Assembly (NCBI GenBank): GCA_963668275.2
Contig: OY764155.1
Coordinates: forward strand, 310,001-374,000
From: VXRN01 sp963668275
Lineage (GTDB): Bacteria > Chloroflexota > Dehalococcoidia > Lucifugimonadales > UBA1123
Length of the DNA stretch: 64,000 bases
Direction: 5' to 3'
Part shown: positions 8,373 to 17,275 of the stretch, one piece after another
How positions within the stretch are numbered: the stretch's first letter is position 1
How the letters are laid out: every line of letters begins with the position of its first letter
The notes under the pieces: model-generated
The model's database searches: none
The model's input: the letters and a program-made list of their open reading frames with translations, nothing else
Told to the model about the DNA's origin: nothing
Position numbers and translations under genes: made by a program

Positions 8373-8625
8373 TAGCGTTTCCTCTTTGGTGGTTGAATCT
8401 GGTGTGTCGGGCAGGGACGCGCATTGTCTAAAGCTAGAGCCAGAGAATTGAACGGTCAGATGAGCCGGCCGTCCACCTGAAAAGAAACGCTACCCTTCCC
8501 GTGTGTAGTGTTTCCTTTCAGGTGGACGATTATCTCTCGCAGCGTTTCCACACCCTCGTTCCAGCTTTAGAGAGTGTGCATCTCTGCTTGGTACCGTATA
8601 TTCAACCACCAAAGAGGAAACGCTA
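8373..8625. mobile_element. 253-bp MITE-like palindromic element
   Basis: Perfect 26-bp terminal inverted repeats (8373-8398 and 8600-8625) start and end with TA, which could be the TA target duplication of a Tc1/mariner-IS630-type transposon (24-bp TIR starting GCGTTTCC). A second, inner inverted repeat (8471-8493 with 8505-8527, 21 of 23 matching) forms a central hairpin, and the flanks between are also partly complementary, so the whole unit is one long imperfect palindrome. It contains no gene. It lies between the divergent DUF262 and mutase genes. Confidence 0.75.
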
Positions 8626-8703
8626 CCTACGGGAAGCTATGCCTATGGCTCCAACTCAATAACTGCTATCATTCCGAGTATCCACATGACGGAGAGAAAC
8701 CCT

Positions 8704-10353
8704 ATGCCCAGCGACAGTAAGCAGGAGTGGCAGGAGAACACCCTCGACCCCGTGTTGAAGCGGTTCGGAGAACGACAGGACAGGTTTGAGACGGCGTCCG
8801 GCATACAAGAGGATATTCTCTACACCGGCGAAGACAGTCCGGACCCCGACGGCAACCTGGGCTACCCCGGAGAGTATCCCTACACGCGCGGCGTGCAGCC
8901 CACCATGTACCGCGGTCGGCTGTGGACGATGCGCCAGTACGCGGGCATGGCCTCGCCCGAAGAGTCGAACCGCCGCTATCGCTACCTGCTCGAACAGGGA
9001 CAGAATGGCCTCAGCGTGGCGTTCGATCTCCCGACGCAGACCGGCTACGACTCCGATCATCCTATGGCGCAGGGCGAAATCGGGCGCACCGGCGTGCCGA
9101 TAAGCAGCCTCGCCGACATGGAAGCGCTCTTCGATGGCATCCCGCTGGACAGGGTAAGCACCTCCATGACCATCAACGCCACCGCGTCCGTGCTGCTCGC
9201 GCTGTACATCGCTGTCGCCAGGAAGCAGGGCGTCGGCCCCGAAAAGCTCAACGGCACCATCCAGAACGACATACTCAAGGAGTACATCGCGCGCGGCACC
9301 TATATCTACCCGCCCAAGCCCTCGATGCGCCTTGTTACCGACACCTTCGCCTACTGCTCCGAGAACGTCCCGCGTTGGAACACCATCAGCATAAGCGGCT
9401 ACCACATGGCCGAGGCGGGCGCGACGGCGGCGCAGGAACTCGCCTTCACGTTCTCCAACGCCATAGCATACGTACAGGCGGCGGTGGACGCGGGTCTCAA
9501 GGTTGACTCTTTCGCGCCCCGCCTCAGCTTCTTCTTCGTCGCCCAGAGCCACCTTTTCGAGGAGATAGCCAAGTTCAGGGCCGCCAGGCGTATGTGGGCG
9601 AAGATAATGCGCGAGCGGTTCGGCGCGGAGAACCCGCGCTCCTGGACCTGCCGCTTCCACACCCAGACCGCCGGCGTCACCCTCACCGCCCAGCAGCCCG
9701 ACAACAACGTAATCCGCACGACTATACAGGCGCTCGCGGCGATTCTCGGCGGGACCCAGTCGCTGCACGTCAACTCCAAGGACGAGGCGCTCGCGCTTCC
9801 TACCGAAGAGTCGGTCCAGCTCTCGCTCAGGACTCAGCAGATCCTCGCTTACGAGATGGGAGTGGCGGAGACCGTGGACCCGCTCGCCGGTTCGTACTAC
9901 ATCGAAAGCCTGACCGACCAGGTTGAAGAGAAGGCGTTCGAGTACATAGCCGAAATGGACAAGATGGGCGGCGCGCTGTCCGCGCTCGACAGGGGCTACC
10001 AGATACAGGAGATACACGAGAGCGCGTTCAGACACCAGCGGCAGGTGGAGTCCGAGGAGCGCGTCGTGGTTGGAGTTAATCGCTTCCAGTCTCCCACTCC
10101 TCCCATAGAGAAGCTCCAGATGATAGAGCGCGCCGAGACGCAACGCCAGTTGGACAGACTCGCCAGAGTGCGAAGCGAAAGAGACGAGTCCGCCGCGTTG
10201 GCCACCCTGTCCCGTCTTGAAGAAGTAGCGCGCGGGACCGACAACACCATGCCGGCCATCCTGGAGTGCGTCGAGGCCTACGCCACCCTGGGCGAAATAT
10301 CCGACGTGTTCAGGAAGGTATTCGGAGAGCAGCAGGAATTCTCGCCGTTCTAG
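8704..10353 (+). CDS. mcmA1: Methylmalonyl-CoA mutase, large (catalytic) subunit
   Basis: A 549-residue TIM-barrel domain of the split-type methylmalonyl-CoA mutase, which interconverts (R)-methylmalonyl-CoA and succinyl-CoA. The N-terminal YPYTRGV and MRQYAGM stretches, then SVAFDLPTQTGYDSDHP, TISISGYHMAEAGA, and RFHTQTAGVTLTAQQP with GGTQSLHVNSKDEA are all diagnostic of the family. It lacks the C-terminal B12 domain, which is encoded separately at 14525-14941. The ATG at 8704 is preferred over 8686 because GGAGAG at 8691-8696 is 7 nt upstream. The next gene starts 3 nt after the stop, so it begins an operon. Confidence 0.95.
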   Translation: MPSDSKQEWQENTLDPVLKRFGERQDRFETASGIQEDILYTGEDSPDPDGNLGYPGEYPYTRGVQPTMYRGRLWTMRQYAGMASPEESNRRYRYLLEQGQNGLSVAFDLPTQTGYDSDHPMAQGEIGRTGVPISSLADMEALFDGIPLDRVSTSMTINATASVLLALYIAVARKQGVGPEKLNGTIQNDILKEYIARGTYIYPPKPSMRLVTDTFAYCSENVPRWNTISISGYHMAEAGATAAQELAFTFSNAIAYVQAAVDAGLKVDSFAPRLSFFFVAQSHLFEEIAKFRAARRMWAKIMRERFGAENPRSWTCRFHTQTAGVTLTAQQPDNNVIRTTIQALAAILGGTQSLHVNSKDEALALPTEESVQLSLRTQQILAYEMGVAETVDPLAGSYYIESLTDQVEEKAFEYIAEMDKMGGALSALDRGYQIQEIHESAFRHQRQVESEERVVVGVNRFQSPTPPIEKLQMIERAETQRQLDRLARVRSERDESAALATLSRLEEVARGTDNTMPAILECVEAYATLGEISDVFRKVFGEQQEFSPF

Positions 10354-10356
10354 CCG

Positions 10357-10929
10357 ATGTCAGGCCGAATCGTCGTCCTCATCAGGCACTCCGTCCCCGA
10401 AGTGGACCCGGATCGCCCCGCTTCCGACTGGCCTCTGAGCGAAGAAGGAATCGCGCGCTGCCAAACCCTCGCGTCTGACCTGAGACGATTCCTGCCCGCG
10501 ACCATGTTCGCCAGCCCCGAAGTCAAGGCCGCGCAGACCGCAGAGCGCATCGGTCTGCATCTCGGCATCGGATTCGCCGTCAGAGAAAACCTGCGTGAGC
10601 ATCGTCGTCCGGCGACATTCCTGCCCCAATCCGAGTTCCACGACAGCATACGCAGATTCTTCGCGTCTCCCGACAGCATCGTGTACGGCAGCGAATCGTC
10701 GAACGACGTAGCGGCGCGTATCGAATCCGAAATCCACCGCGCCCTGTCCGAGCGCCCGGACGGAAACATCTTCATAGTCACGCACGGGACAGCTATGACC
10801 AGCTTCACAAGCCGCCATGCAAACGCCGGCGCCTACCCGTTATGGAAATCGCTCGACCTCCCCGCTTACGTAGCCCTTAGCGTCTCCTCTTTTGATATAG
10901 TTGACAGTGCGGGGGTTGCTCTCGGTTAA
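10357..10929 (+). CDS. Histidine phosphatase family protein
   Basis: A 190-residue cytoplasmic protein of the phosphoglycerate mutase-like superfamily. The catalytic R10-H11 is present in a LIRHSVPE motif (Ser replaces the usual Gly), with the acid residue in LREHRR (about 81) and the second histidine at H143 in VTHGTAM. The substrate is unknown. It starts 3 nt after the mutase large subunit and precedes the acyl-CoA dehydrogenase by 43 nt, so a role around CoA-ester metabolism is possible but unproven. Confidence 0.8.
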   Translation: MSGRIVVLIRHSVPEVDPDRPASDWPLSEEGIARCQTLASDLRRFLPATMFASPEVKAAQTAERIGLHLGIGFAVRENLREHRRPATFLPQSEFHDSIRRFFASPDSIVYGSESSNDVAARIESEIHRALSERPDGNIFIVTHGTAMTSFTSRHANAGAYPLWKSLDLPAYVALSVSSFDIVDSAGVALG

Positions 10930-10972
10930 TTGACGGCTGACCCCTGCGAAAACCGCGCCTGGAGCCTGAGAC

Positions 10973-12118
10973 ATGACCGAACTGCTGCTCAACGAAGAAG
11001 AACTGATGCTGAGAAACGTCGCGCGCGAGTTCGCGGACGCCGAGCTTGCGCCCAGGGCCGCCGACTACGACCAGAGCGGCCAGTTTCCTTACGACAACAT
11101 CCGGGGGCTGGCGCAACTCGGCATCCTCGGTCTTGGCATAGACGAGGGGTACGGCGGAAGCGGCGGCACGACCCGCCAGATGGTGGTGGCCGTCGAGGAG
11201 ATAGCCAGGGGCTGCGCCGCGACCGCCACGATACTCGGCGCGCACCTGTCGCTCTGCACCCAGTACATAGCCATGTTCGGCACCGAGGGCCAGAAGCGCG
11301 AGTTCATACCCCCGCTGGTATCCGGCGAGAAAGTGGGCGCGTTCGCTCTCACCGAGCCGGGCGCCGGCTCGGACGCCGCCGCGCTCCGAACCACCGGAAC
11401 GCGCTCCAACGGCGGCTACGTCCTGAACGGCGCCAAGACGTTCATCACCAACGCGCCCGAAGCCGCTACCATGGTTGTCATGGCGACACAGGATCGCGCG
11501 CTGGGTTCGAGGGGCATCAACACCTTCATCGTGGAGACTGACACGCCCGGCATCGAGATAAACCCGCTTCACGGCAAGATGGGCATAAGGGCGTCCTCGG
11601 CGGCGGAAGTGCTGTTCGACAACTGCGCCGTGCAGGAAGAAAACCGCATGGGCGGCGAGGGCGAGGGCTTCCACATGACGATGGAAGTCCTGAACGCGAG
11701 CCGCATGGCCATAGCCGCGCAGTGCGTCGGCATAGCGCAGGCCGCCTACGACGCCGCGCTGTCCTACGTCAAGGAGCGCGAGGCGTTCGGGCAGAAGTTG
11801 GCCGAGTTCCAGGGCCTCCAGTGGTACCTGGTTGACATGGCGACCAAGATCGAGACCGCGCGCCTGCTGACGCTGAAGTCGGCCACGCTCAAGGACGAGG
11901 GCAGGCCGTTCATAACCGAGGCGTCCATGGCCAAGCTCTACTGCTCGCGTGTCGCAGTCGAGTGCGCGGACAAGGCCGTCCAGATGCACGGCGGATCGGG
12001 CTACTTCGCGCCCACCAGCGTCGAACGCTACTACCGCGACGCCAAAGTGACCGAGATATACGAAGGCACCACCGAAGTCCAGCGTCTCATCATCGCCCGC
12101 AACCTTCTGAGCGACTGA
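10973..12118 (+). CDS. Acyl-CoA dehydrogenase
   Basis: A 381-residue FAD enzyme of full family length that makes an enoyl-CoA from an acyl-CoA. It has the FALTEPGAGSDAAA segment (about 124-137), FITNAPEA, the GERxAFGQKLAEFQGLQWYLVDMAT helix and the C-terminal MHGGSGYF...YRDAKVTEIYEGTTEVQR block, with the catalytic base at E364. It resembles short/branched-chain enzymes; chain length cannot be told. It is in the same direction as the mutase genes and probably feeds branched or odd-chain acyl-CoA towards propionyl/methylmalonyl-CoA. Confidence 0.92.
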   Translation: MTELLLNEEELMLRNVAREFADAELAPRAADYDQSGQFPYDNIRGLAQLGILGLGIDEGYGGSGGTTRQMVVAVEEIARGCAATATILGAHLSLCTQYIAMFGTEGQKREFIPPLVSGEKVGAFALTEPGAGSDAAALRTTGTRSNGGYVLNGAKTFITNAPEAATMVVMATQDRALGSRGINTFIVETDTPGIEINPLHGKMGIRASSAAEVLFDNCAVQEENRMGGEGEGFHMTMEVLNASRMAIAAQCVGIAQAAYDAALSYVKEREAFGQKLAEFQGLQWYLVDMATKIETARLLTLKSATLKDEGRPFITEASMAKLYCSRVAVECADKAVQMHGGSGYFAPTSVERYYRDAKVTEIYEGTTEVQRLIIARNLLSD

Positions 12119-12160
12119 GGACACTAGGAATTACAGACTTGCCAAAGCGGGAGAGTCCCA

Positions 12161-13492
12161 ATGATAACCAGAGTATTCATCAAAGGGTACAAGTCCCTTC
12201 GGGACATAGACATATCCCTCAAGCCCCTGACGGTGATAGTGGGCCCCAACGCATCCGGGAAGAGTAACCTGCTGGACGCGCTCGGCCTGCTCAGCAGGAT
12301 AGTGACAAGCCGCACGATCAACGACGCATTCGACGAACACCGAGGATTGCCTCTTGAAGCCTTCTCACTCCCTCCCGGCGGTCTTGAAGAGTTGCTGCAA
12401 CAAGAAGCCCTACAATTTACTCTGGGCGTGGATGTCGAGTTGTCCCCGGATGTCATCGAACTTACAGAAAAGCTAATCTATGATACGGAGGGTGGTTTGC
12501 ATGGGCGGAGTTCCGAGAATCCGCCTAGACGAATGTGGGAAAGCTCTCTGCGCTACGAGATAACCATAGAGTTCCACACTCCTACTGGACAACTCAGTGT
12601 ATCAAGCGAACGCTTGTTGGCTATCAGGAACGACGGAAGCCCCATAGAATCACATAGGAGTCCATTCTTGGAATTTGATAGGGAACACAGTTTACTTGTG
12701 TTGCAGGCGGAAGGCCAGGATAATCCGGGCTATTACGATGTAGGGTTGGACCGCGTCTTGATTTCAACATACCTGTATCCACCCTTGCACCCCCATATCA
12801 CCGCTTTCAGAGAAGAACTGCGGAGATGGCGCTTCTACTACTTCGACCCGGGTGTTATGCGACAGGAATCAGCTCTGAGGGCTGTTGACTCCCTAGGTCC
12901 TGATGGGCAGGACTTATCTGGCTTTTATCTCACAATGAAAGTTCGAGACCCAAATCAATTTGAGGATATATCGAAAGCCTTGCCGATTGTGATACCCAAT
13001 GCGGAATGTATTGAAACCGATGTCACCGATCAGGGACTGGTTAAACTGCTGTACAAGGACAGCGGAAACACATATTCATCGCGTGTCATATCAGACGGAA
13101 CGTTGCGTGTACTTGGACTTTTAGCGGTTATGTCCCGATTCAACAAAGCCTCGACCATTGGCCTCGAGGAACCCGAAAACGGCGTGCATCCCAGAAGACT
13201 AGGCATAATTGCCCGTCTTCTCGACAATGCTACATTTGGTGATTCTCATACCCAAGTGCTGGTAACTACGCACTCACCCCGTCTCCCCGAACTTCTGAAT
13301 CCAACGCTTGATCGAACAGACCGCGATTCGAGAGTCTCACTTATTGGGGCATCTAAGCGCAACAACGAAACTGAGTTCACAGACCTCTACAATTCTCCGA
13401 TCTTTGCCCGCGTCGAAGTCGAGAACGCACTAGAGGAAGAAGGTTACACCACCTTTGAAGAAGCCTTGATGCGAAGTGATTTTGGTGGCTGA
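12161..13492 (+). CDS. AAA_21/OLD-type ATPase, part of a two-gene module
   Basis: A 443-residue ABC-like ATPase. Walker A is GPNASGKS (residues 29-36), the signature region SRVISDGTLRVLGL lies near 308-320, Walker B is IGLEEPENGVHP (about 331-342), and the H-loop is VTTHSPRLPELL. This architecture is that of OLD/AAA_15-21 ATPases that pair with nuclease or TOPRIM-like partners. The next gene overlaps it by 17 nt. The coding sequence is more AT-rich than the flanking methylmalonyl-CoA genes, and it sits between the acyl-CoA dehydrogenase and the epimerase, so I infer an acquired module. ATP-dependent sensing in defence is likely. Confidence 0.75.
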   Translation: MITRVFIKGYKSLRDIDISLKPLTVIVGPNASGKSNLLDALGLLSRIVTSRTINDAFDEHRGLPLEAFSLPPGGLEELLQQEALQFTLGVDVELSPDVIELTEKLIYDTEGGLHGRSSENPPRRMWESSLRYEITIEFHTPTGQLSVSSERLLAIRNDGSPIESHRSPFLEFDREHSLLVLQAEGQDNPGYYDVGLDRVLISTYLYPPLHPHITAFREELRRWRFYYFDPGVMRQESALRAVDSLGPDGQDLSGFYLTMKVRDPNQFEDISKALPIVIPNAECIETDVTDQGLVKLLYKDSGNTYSSRVISDGTLRVLGLLAVMSRFNKASTIGLEEPENGVHPRRLGIIARLLDNATFGDSHTQVLVTTHSPRLPELLNPTLDRTDRDSRVSLIGASKRNNETEFTDLYNSPIFARVEVENALEEEGYTTFEEALMRSDFGG

Positions 13493-14084
13493 TCCGCTTA
13501 TTGGTCTGTTTATGGAGGACGTAGCGCAAGAGAATTTCATTACAAGCATTGTCAGAAGGATAGGGGCGGAAAGAAGTATCCACGCTATTTTTGAGATTCG
13601 CAACGCGACAGGCGGAATACCCAAGATGCGCGGTGAACTATCAAGATTCTTGCGTGACCATACACAGATTGGAAATCCTGTTTTCGACATATTGATAATC
13701 GTGCAGGACGCCGACCAAAATTCTGAATCCGAAACCAAGAGTGAAATTCAAAGACATATTGACCGCATAGGATACCCTGGCGAAACTATTATTGCAGTAC
13801 CAGCCCCGTACATTGAGGCTTGATATCTTGCAGACCCTGTTTCTATCCAGGCGGTAGCCAATTCACTGACTCTTATTCAGATACCGCAAGGAGAATCTGG
13901 TAAAGACACATATAAGAATGAATTATCCCGAGCCTTTCCATCCGCTCCATTCGGCGGAATCGAGTACGCCGACGAAATCGTAGCGAATATGGACCTGTAT
14001 CGCGCAGGCCAAAATGTGAGTTCGCTGCGACACTTCATAGACGATCTACGCTCCATGTTGACACAATTAGCAAGCAATGCCTAA
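13476..14084 (+). pseudogene. DUF4276-like partner of the ATPase, interrupted by TGA
   Basis: From the GTG at 13476 a single frame runs to TAA at 14082-14084, broken only by TGA at 13821-13823. The N-terminal part reads ADPLIGLFMEDVAQENFI and later FDILIIVQDAD; after the stop the same frame continues YLADPVSIQAVANS and on to a normal helical end. In DUF4276 proteins I expect Trp at this place (PYIEA-W-YLADP), so TGG to TGA is the simplest change. Full length would be about 202 residues. DUF4276 is thought to be TOPRIM-like and pairs with such ATPases. It could be a real nonsense mutation, a sequencing error, or a truncated functional protein of 115 residues. Confidence 0.65.
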
Positions 14085-14093
14085 GGAACGACC

Positions 14094-14519
14094 ATGACCA
14101 CCCCCTGCAAAGCGCGACACATCAACCACGTCTGCATCGCCGTCAACGACATCGAAGACACCCTCGCCTTCTACCGCGACGTGTTCGGAACCGGGGAGGC
14201 GGAGGTAGAGGACATCGAAGACCAGGCCGTCCGCGCCGCCCTGGTGCGCGTCGGCGGATCGCAGCTCGAGTTCATCCAGCCCACCGACCCCAACGGCGGC
14301 GTAGCCCGCTTCATAGAGCGGCGTGGCGAGGGAGTCCACCACATCTGCTTCGAGGTGGAGAATCTCCAGGAACGCCTCGACGCGCTGGCCGAAAGCGGCG
14401 TCCGGCTCATTGACGCCGCGCCGCGAGAGGGGCTGTCCGGCATGATAGGCTTCATACACCCCAGGGCCACTCGCGGCGTGCTGATAGAACTGGTGGACGC
14501 CGACACCGCGCGGAGGTAA
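14094..14519 (+). CDS. mce: Methylmalonyl-CoA epimerase
   Basis: A 141-residue member of the glyoxalase/VOC fold that interconverts (S)- and (R)-methylmalonyl-CoA. Metal ligands are visible: His12 in INHVCIAV, Glu in SQLEFIQP (about 58), His in GVHHICFEV (about 83) and Glu in VLIELVD (about 132). It starts 10 nt after the interrupted DUF4276-like gene and lies 6 nt upstream of the B12-subunit gene. With the mutase subunits it completes conversion of carboxylated propionyl-CoA to succinyl-CoA. Confidence 0.93.
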   Translation: MTTPCKARHINHVCIAVNDIEDTLAFYRDVFGTGEAEVEDIEDQAVRAALVRVGGSQLEFIQPTDPNGGVARFIERRGEGVHHICFEVENLQERLDALAESGVRLIDAAPREGLSGMIGFIHPRATRGVLIELVDADTARR

Positions 14520-14524
14520 GACCC

Positions 14525-14941
14525 ATGACCACCCAGTACCCGATCCGCGTTCTCGTCGCCAAGCCCGGCCTGGACGGACACGACCGCGGCGCGAAGATAA
14601 TCGCGCGTGCGCTCCGCGACGCCGGCATGGACGTGATCTACACCGGCATTCGCCAGACGCCCCAGATGATAGTCGAGGCCGCGCTGCAGGAAGACGTGGA
14701 CGTCATCGGCCTCAGCATCCTCTCCGGCGCGCACATGGACCTGTTCCCCCAGATATTCGACGGGCTGGAACTCAACGAGATGCGGGATGTTCCCGTCATA
14801 GCGGGCGGCATAATCCCGGAGTCCGACAGGATTGCGTTGGAAGAAATGGGCGTCAGCGCGATCTACGGCCCCGGAACCCCCACTACCGACATAGTGGAGC
14901 GCGTCCGCCAACTCGCCGCCGAACGCCAGGCCAGCCTATAA
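14525..14941 (+). CDS. mcmA2: Methylmalonyl-CoA mutase, B12-binding subunit
   Basis: A 138-residue cobalamin-binding Rossmann-like domain. The DxHxxG motif is D17-G-H19-D-R-G22 in KPGLDGHDRGAK, with His19 the lower axial cobalt ligand, followed by SILSGAH and the GGIIPE loop. It pairs with the large subunit at 8704 to make the active heterodimer. The two subunits are 4.2 kb apart with other genes between them, whereas epimerase and B12 subunit are coupled (6 nt). The stop is followed at once by a block of dispersed repeats. Confidence 0.95.
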   Translation: MTTQYPIRVLVAKPGLDGHDRGAKIIARALRDAGMDVIYTGIRQTPQMIVEAALQEDVDVIGLSILSGAHMDLFPQIFDGLELNEMRDVPVIAGGIIPESDRIALEEMGVSAIYGPGTPTTDIVERVRQLAAERQASL

Positions 14942-14950
14942 AAAGTCCAG

Positions 14951-15070
14951 GGTCTTTCGATTATCAACCAATTACGTTCGTGGTGAGCTTGTCGAACCAT
15001 GAACGGGCGGCCCTTCGACAAGCTCAGGGCGAACGGCAGAAGCGGTATCGGGAAATAATCGAAGACCCTG
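14951..15070. repeat. REP-like nested palindrome, copy 1
   Basis: About 120 bp with nested inverted repeats. The outer arms are GGTCTTTCGATTAT with ATAATCGAAGACC; the inner arms are GAGCTTGTCGAA with TTCGACAAGCTC around a GAACGGGC core. Further copies lie at about 57648-57765 and 61097-61222 in the other orientation. It is intergenic, after the B12 subunit. Confidence 0.75.
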
Positions 15071-15118
15071 CTAAAAAGTCCCTTCCCCCTTGACGGGGGA
15101 AGGCTAGGATGGGGGTGA
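15071..15118. repeat. Palindromic repeat, inverted copy of the 1774-1796 unit
   Basis: CCTTCCCCC and GGGGGAAGG form a hairpin with a short loop, followed by a GATGGGGGTGA tail that is the reverse complement of the sequence leading into the 1774-1796 hairpin. It separates the convergent B12-subunit and peptidase genes and could end transcription from both sides. Confidence 0.5.
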
Positions 15119-15119
15119 T

Positions 15120-16340
15120 TCACTCCGACTCTTCCCGCTCGCCGCCCCGAAGCCCCTTCAGCCACCGAATCAGAACCGCCGAGGTAGTAACCAGCAGCGC
15201 CGCGCCTATGAGGGCCGACGTGCCAAGCGCCCCCGGATCCCGTATCTGGAATATCGAGGTCTCGCCCGCCAGATACCTGCGCCAGCCCGTATCCAGTTCA
15301 TCCACGCCCACCCCGTAAGCCGCGTTCAGCGCGTCGTCTATCTTGCGCCCTTCGTTGATTTCGGTCAGCAGAGTATCCATGCGCTCTGGGCCGAATTCGT
15401 CCATCATGAATCTCACGACGCTCGCGGACTGTGAGTAGAACAGCCTTACCTCGTCGGGCCTGCCCGGCACTGTCCTCATGTGGCGCAACGGGATAAGGTT
15501 TCCAGTCCTGAGCGCTCTCTGCACGTCCGACTCGCGGTAGGCGCCGCCCGGCTCGAAGTACATCGCCATGCCCTCGTTCAGCCACGCCGGGGGCTTGGCG
15601 CGCGGCGAGTCCAGCCTTTCGTCGAACATCAGGTGCGTAAGTTCGTGTATCAGGCTGTCACGGTTGAGGCCGGCCACAACCAGAACGTCGTACCTGTCGA
15701 AGGCGAACCCGCCGTAGAGAGACGTATCCTGCGAGGCGTCGCTTACGGGCGGGAAGCTGCGATTGGCCTCCGCGCGGCTGTTCACTATCACCGCTTTGAA
15801 GTCATAGTCGCCCTCCAGTCCGAACATATCCCTGACCGCTCCCATCCGAATGGAGACGTCCGCCGCCGCTCTCCGCACCGCGCGCTCCGGCCGGTTGTGC
15901 CATATGATGGTGAAGTCGTCCAGGGTCAGGCGACGCCAGTCGTACCTCGGATCCAGGTACTCGAACTTGCGCGAGTCGGACGCCGCGCTATTGCCGAGCG
16001 AGTCGGTGAAGACGTAGTAATACTCTATCTCCACCCCCTGGGGTATAAATCCGTCCTTGCCGGTGTTGACGATAAACTCGGCTTCGATATTTTCGGAGTT
16101 GGTGAACCGGACAGGGTAGGTATAGACTTTCACATCATGGGGGCCTACCGTGTAGTAGAGCGTGGCGGATTGAACGTCCGGCGGCGCGTCGGCCTCCAGC
16201 GTGAACACTATCCGGTCGGGAAACTCGATGCGGTGGCTGGATTCGACGATAGTGATAGCGCGAGCGTTCACGCCGCCGACCTGAAGATCGCCGCCGCCAA
16301 ACAGACTAGCTATCGCCGCTACCACCGACAGAAGAATCAC
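15120..16340 (-). CDS. Peptidase MA-like (gluzincin) membrane-anchored protein
   Basis: A 406-residue predicted extracytoplasmic zinc peptidase. A short N-terminal hydrophobic segment serves as signal or anchor, residues about 25-130 look like a beta-sandwich, and the catalytic part carries HELTH (about residue 233) with the third ligand in the WLNEGMAMYFE segment about 25 residues on, as in peptidase_MA proteins. A single membrane helix (about 375-395) precedes a basic cytoplasmic tail. The substrate is unknown. It is convergent with the mutase operon and starts with GTG. Confidence 0.8.
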   Translation of the reverse strand: MILLSVVAAIASLFGGGDLQVGGVNARAITIVESSHRIEFPDRIVFTLEADAPPDVQSATLYYTVGPHDVKVYTYPVRFTNSENIEAEFIVNTGKDGFIPQGVEIEYYYVFTDSLGNSAASDSRKFEYLDPRYDWRRLTLDDFTIIWHNRPERAVRRAAADVSIRMGAVRDMFGLEGDYDFKAVIVNSRAEANRSFPPVSDASQDTSLYGGFAFDRYDVLVVAGLNRDSLIHELTHLMFDERLDSPRAKPPAWLNEGMAMYFEPGGAYRESDVQRALRTGNLIPLRHMRTVPGRPDEVRLFYSQSASVVRFMMDEFGPERMDTLLTEINEGRKIDDALNAAYGVGVDELDTGWRRYLAGETSIFQIRDPGALGTSALIGAALLVTTSAVLIRWLKGLRGGEREESE

Positions 16341-16464
16341 GCTCTCTCACTCCCGCCTTTCCGATTATCTCTCGCCGCCGCCTCGCTCGCCGTCCTGATT
16401 CCGACAACAAGCTATCAGCGCCAAAACGACTGACGACTGACCTCTGACCACTGAAAACTCTTGA

Positions 16465-17109
16465 CTATATCCCCACTATCTTAATCGTCGAATGGGCCTT
16501 GTAGATTCGATTGATATTGATGAGCAGCGCCGTCAATTCCTCCACGTACCGCGAATTCGCCAATCCGCCTCCGTCAACCGCCCTCACCGCCTCGATGGTT
16601 TCCGCCAGTTCCATCACCTGCCGCTTCGCGTCCGCGTCGTCGGCGCACACTATCACGTCGGAATCAATCGTCACGTCCGGTTGCAGAAGATCTTCGGCGC
16701 TCAAATTATGAAACGCTCCAACCACCTTGGAGTTAGGAACGATTATCTGCGCCTGCTGAGCCGCCGACCCTTCCTCCACCTCCACCGCGCTCGCCACGCC
16801 CCTGCTGAACCGCAGCGGGGCCACCACGTCCACCACCAACTTGCCCTCCAGCCTGTCCCGCAGCGATTCCAGCGTCGGCCTGTGCCCCGAGTACGGCACC
16901 GCGACGAACACCACCTCAGACTCCGACGCCACATCCTCATTCAGCCCGCCGCTCACCCGCAGACCATCCGCCAGCGACGCAACTTCACTAGCCGCGTCCC
17001 GCGCCCGCTGAGCGTCGCGCGAACCTATCGCTACCGTCTCGCCCGCCATCGCGAAGCGAAGCGCGAGCCCCTTGCCCTCCGGCCCCGTTCCTCCGATAAA
17101 TCCTATCAT
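16465..17109 (-). CDS. npdG: NADPH-dependent F420 reductase
   Basis: A 214-residue Rossmann protein of the F420H2:NADP oxidoreductase family, which exchanges hydride between cofactor F420 and NADP. The N-terminal MIGFIGGTGPEGKGLALRFA is the typical GxGxxG-type dinucleotide site, with GSRDAQRA as the NADP phosphate-binding loop, FVAVPYSGH, and VVGAFHNLSAEDL in the second half. The frame stays open upstream, but the ATG at 17109 with GGAG 8 nt before it is the proper start. It implies that the organism uses F420. Confidence 0.9.
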   Translation of the reverse strand: MIGFIGGTGPEGKGLALRFAMAGETVAIGSRDAQRARDAASEVASLADGLRVSGGLNEDVASESEVVFVAVPYSGHRPTLESLRDRLEGKLVVDVVAPLRFSRGVASAVEVEEGSAAQQAQIIVPNSKVVGAFHNLSAEDLLQPDVTIDSDVIVCADDADAKRQVMELAETIEAVRAVDGGGLANSRYVEELTALLININRIYKAHSTIKIVGI

Positions 17110-17275
17110 CTTTGGTTCTCCATCCCGGCCGCAGGCCGAACTAAGTCCGCAAAAGCCTAACGCCTGGAGCCGCCAGTGTAAATAGAGGATATCCTTCGGT
17201 TGGTTCTGGACGAAGTTCCTTATATACTTGCCGACACGGATTTCAGTCCGAATCGCGGAGCGCTGACGCCATACT

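Noticed and set aside
13476..14084. The in-frame TGA at 13821 as a third selenocysteine codon
   Set aside because: The residue expected is Trp in a non-redox context (PYIEA-x-YLADP), no Cys partner is near and only a weak 4-bp hairpin follows; a TGG to TGA change is simpler.
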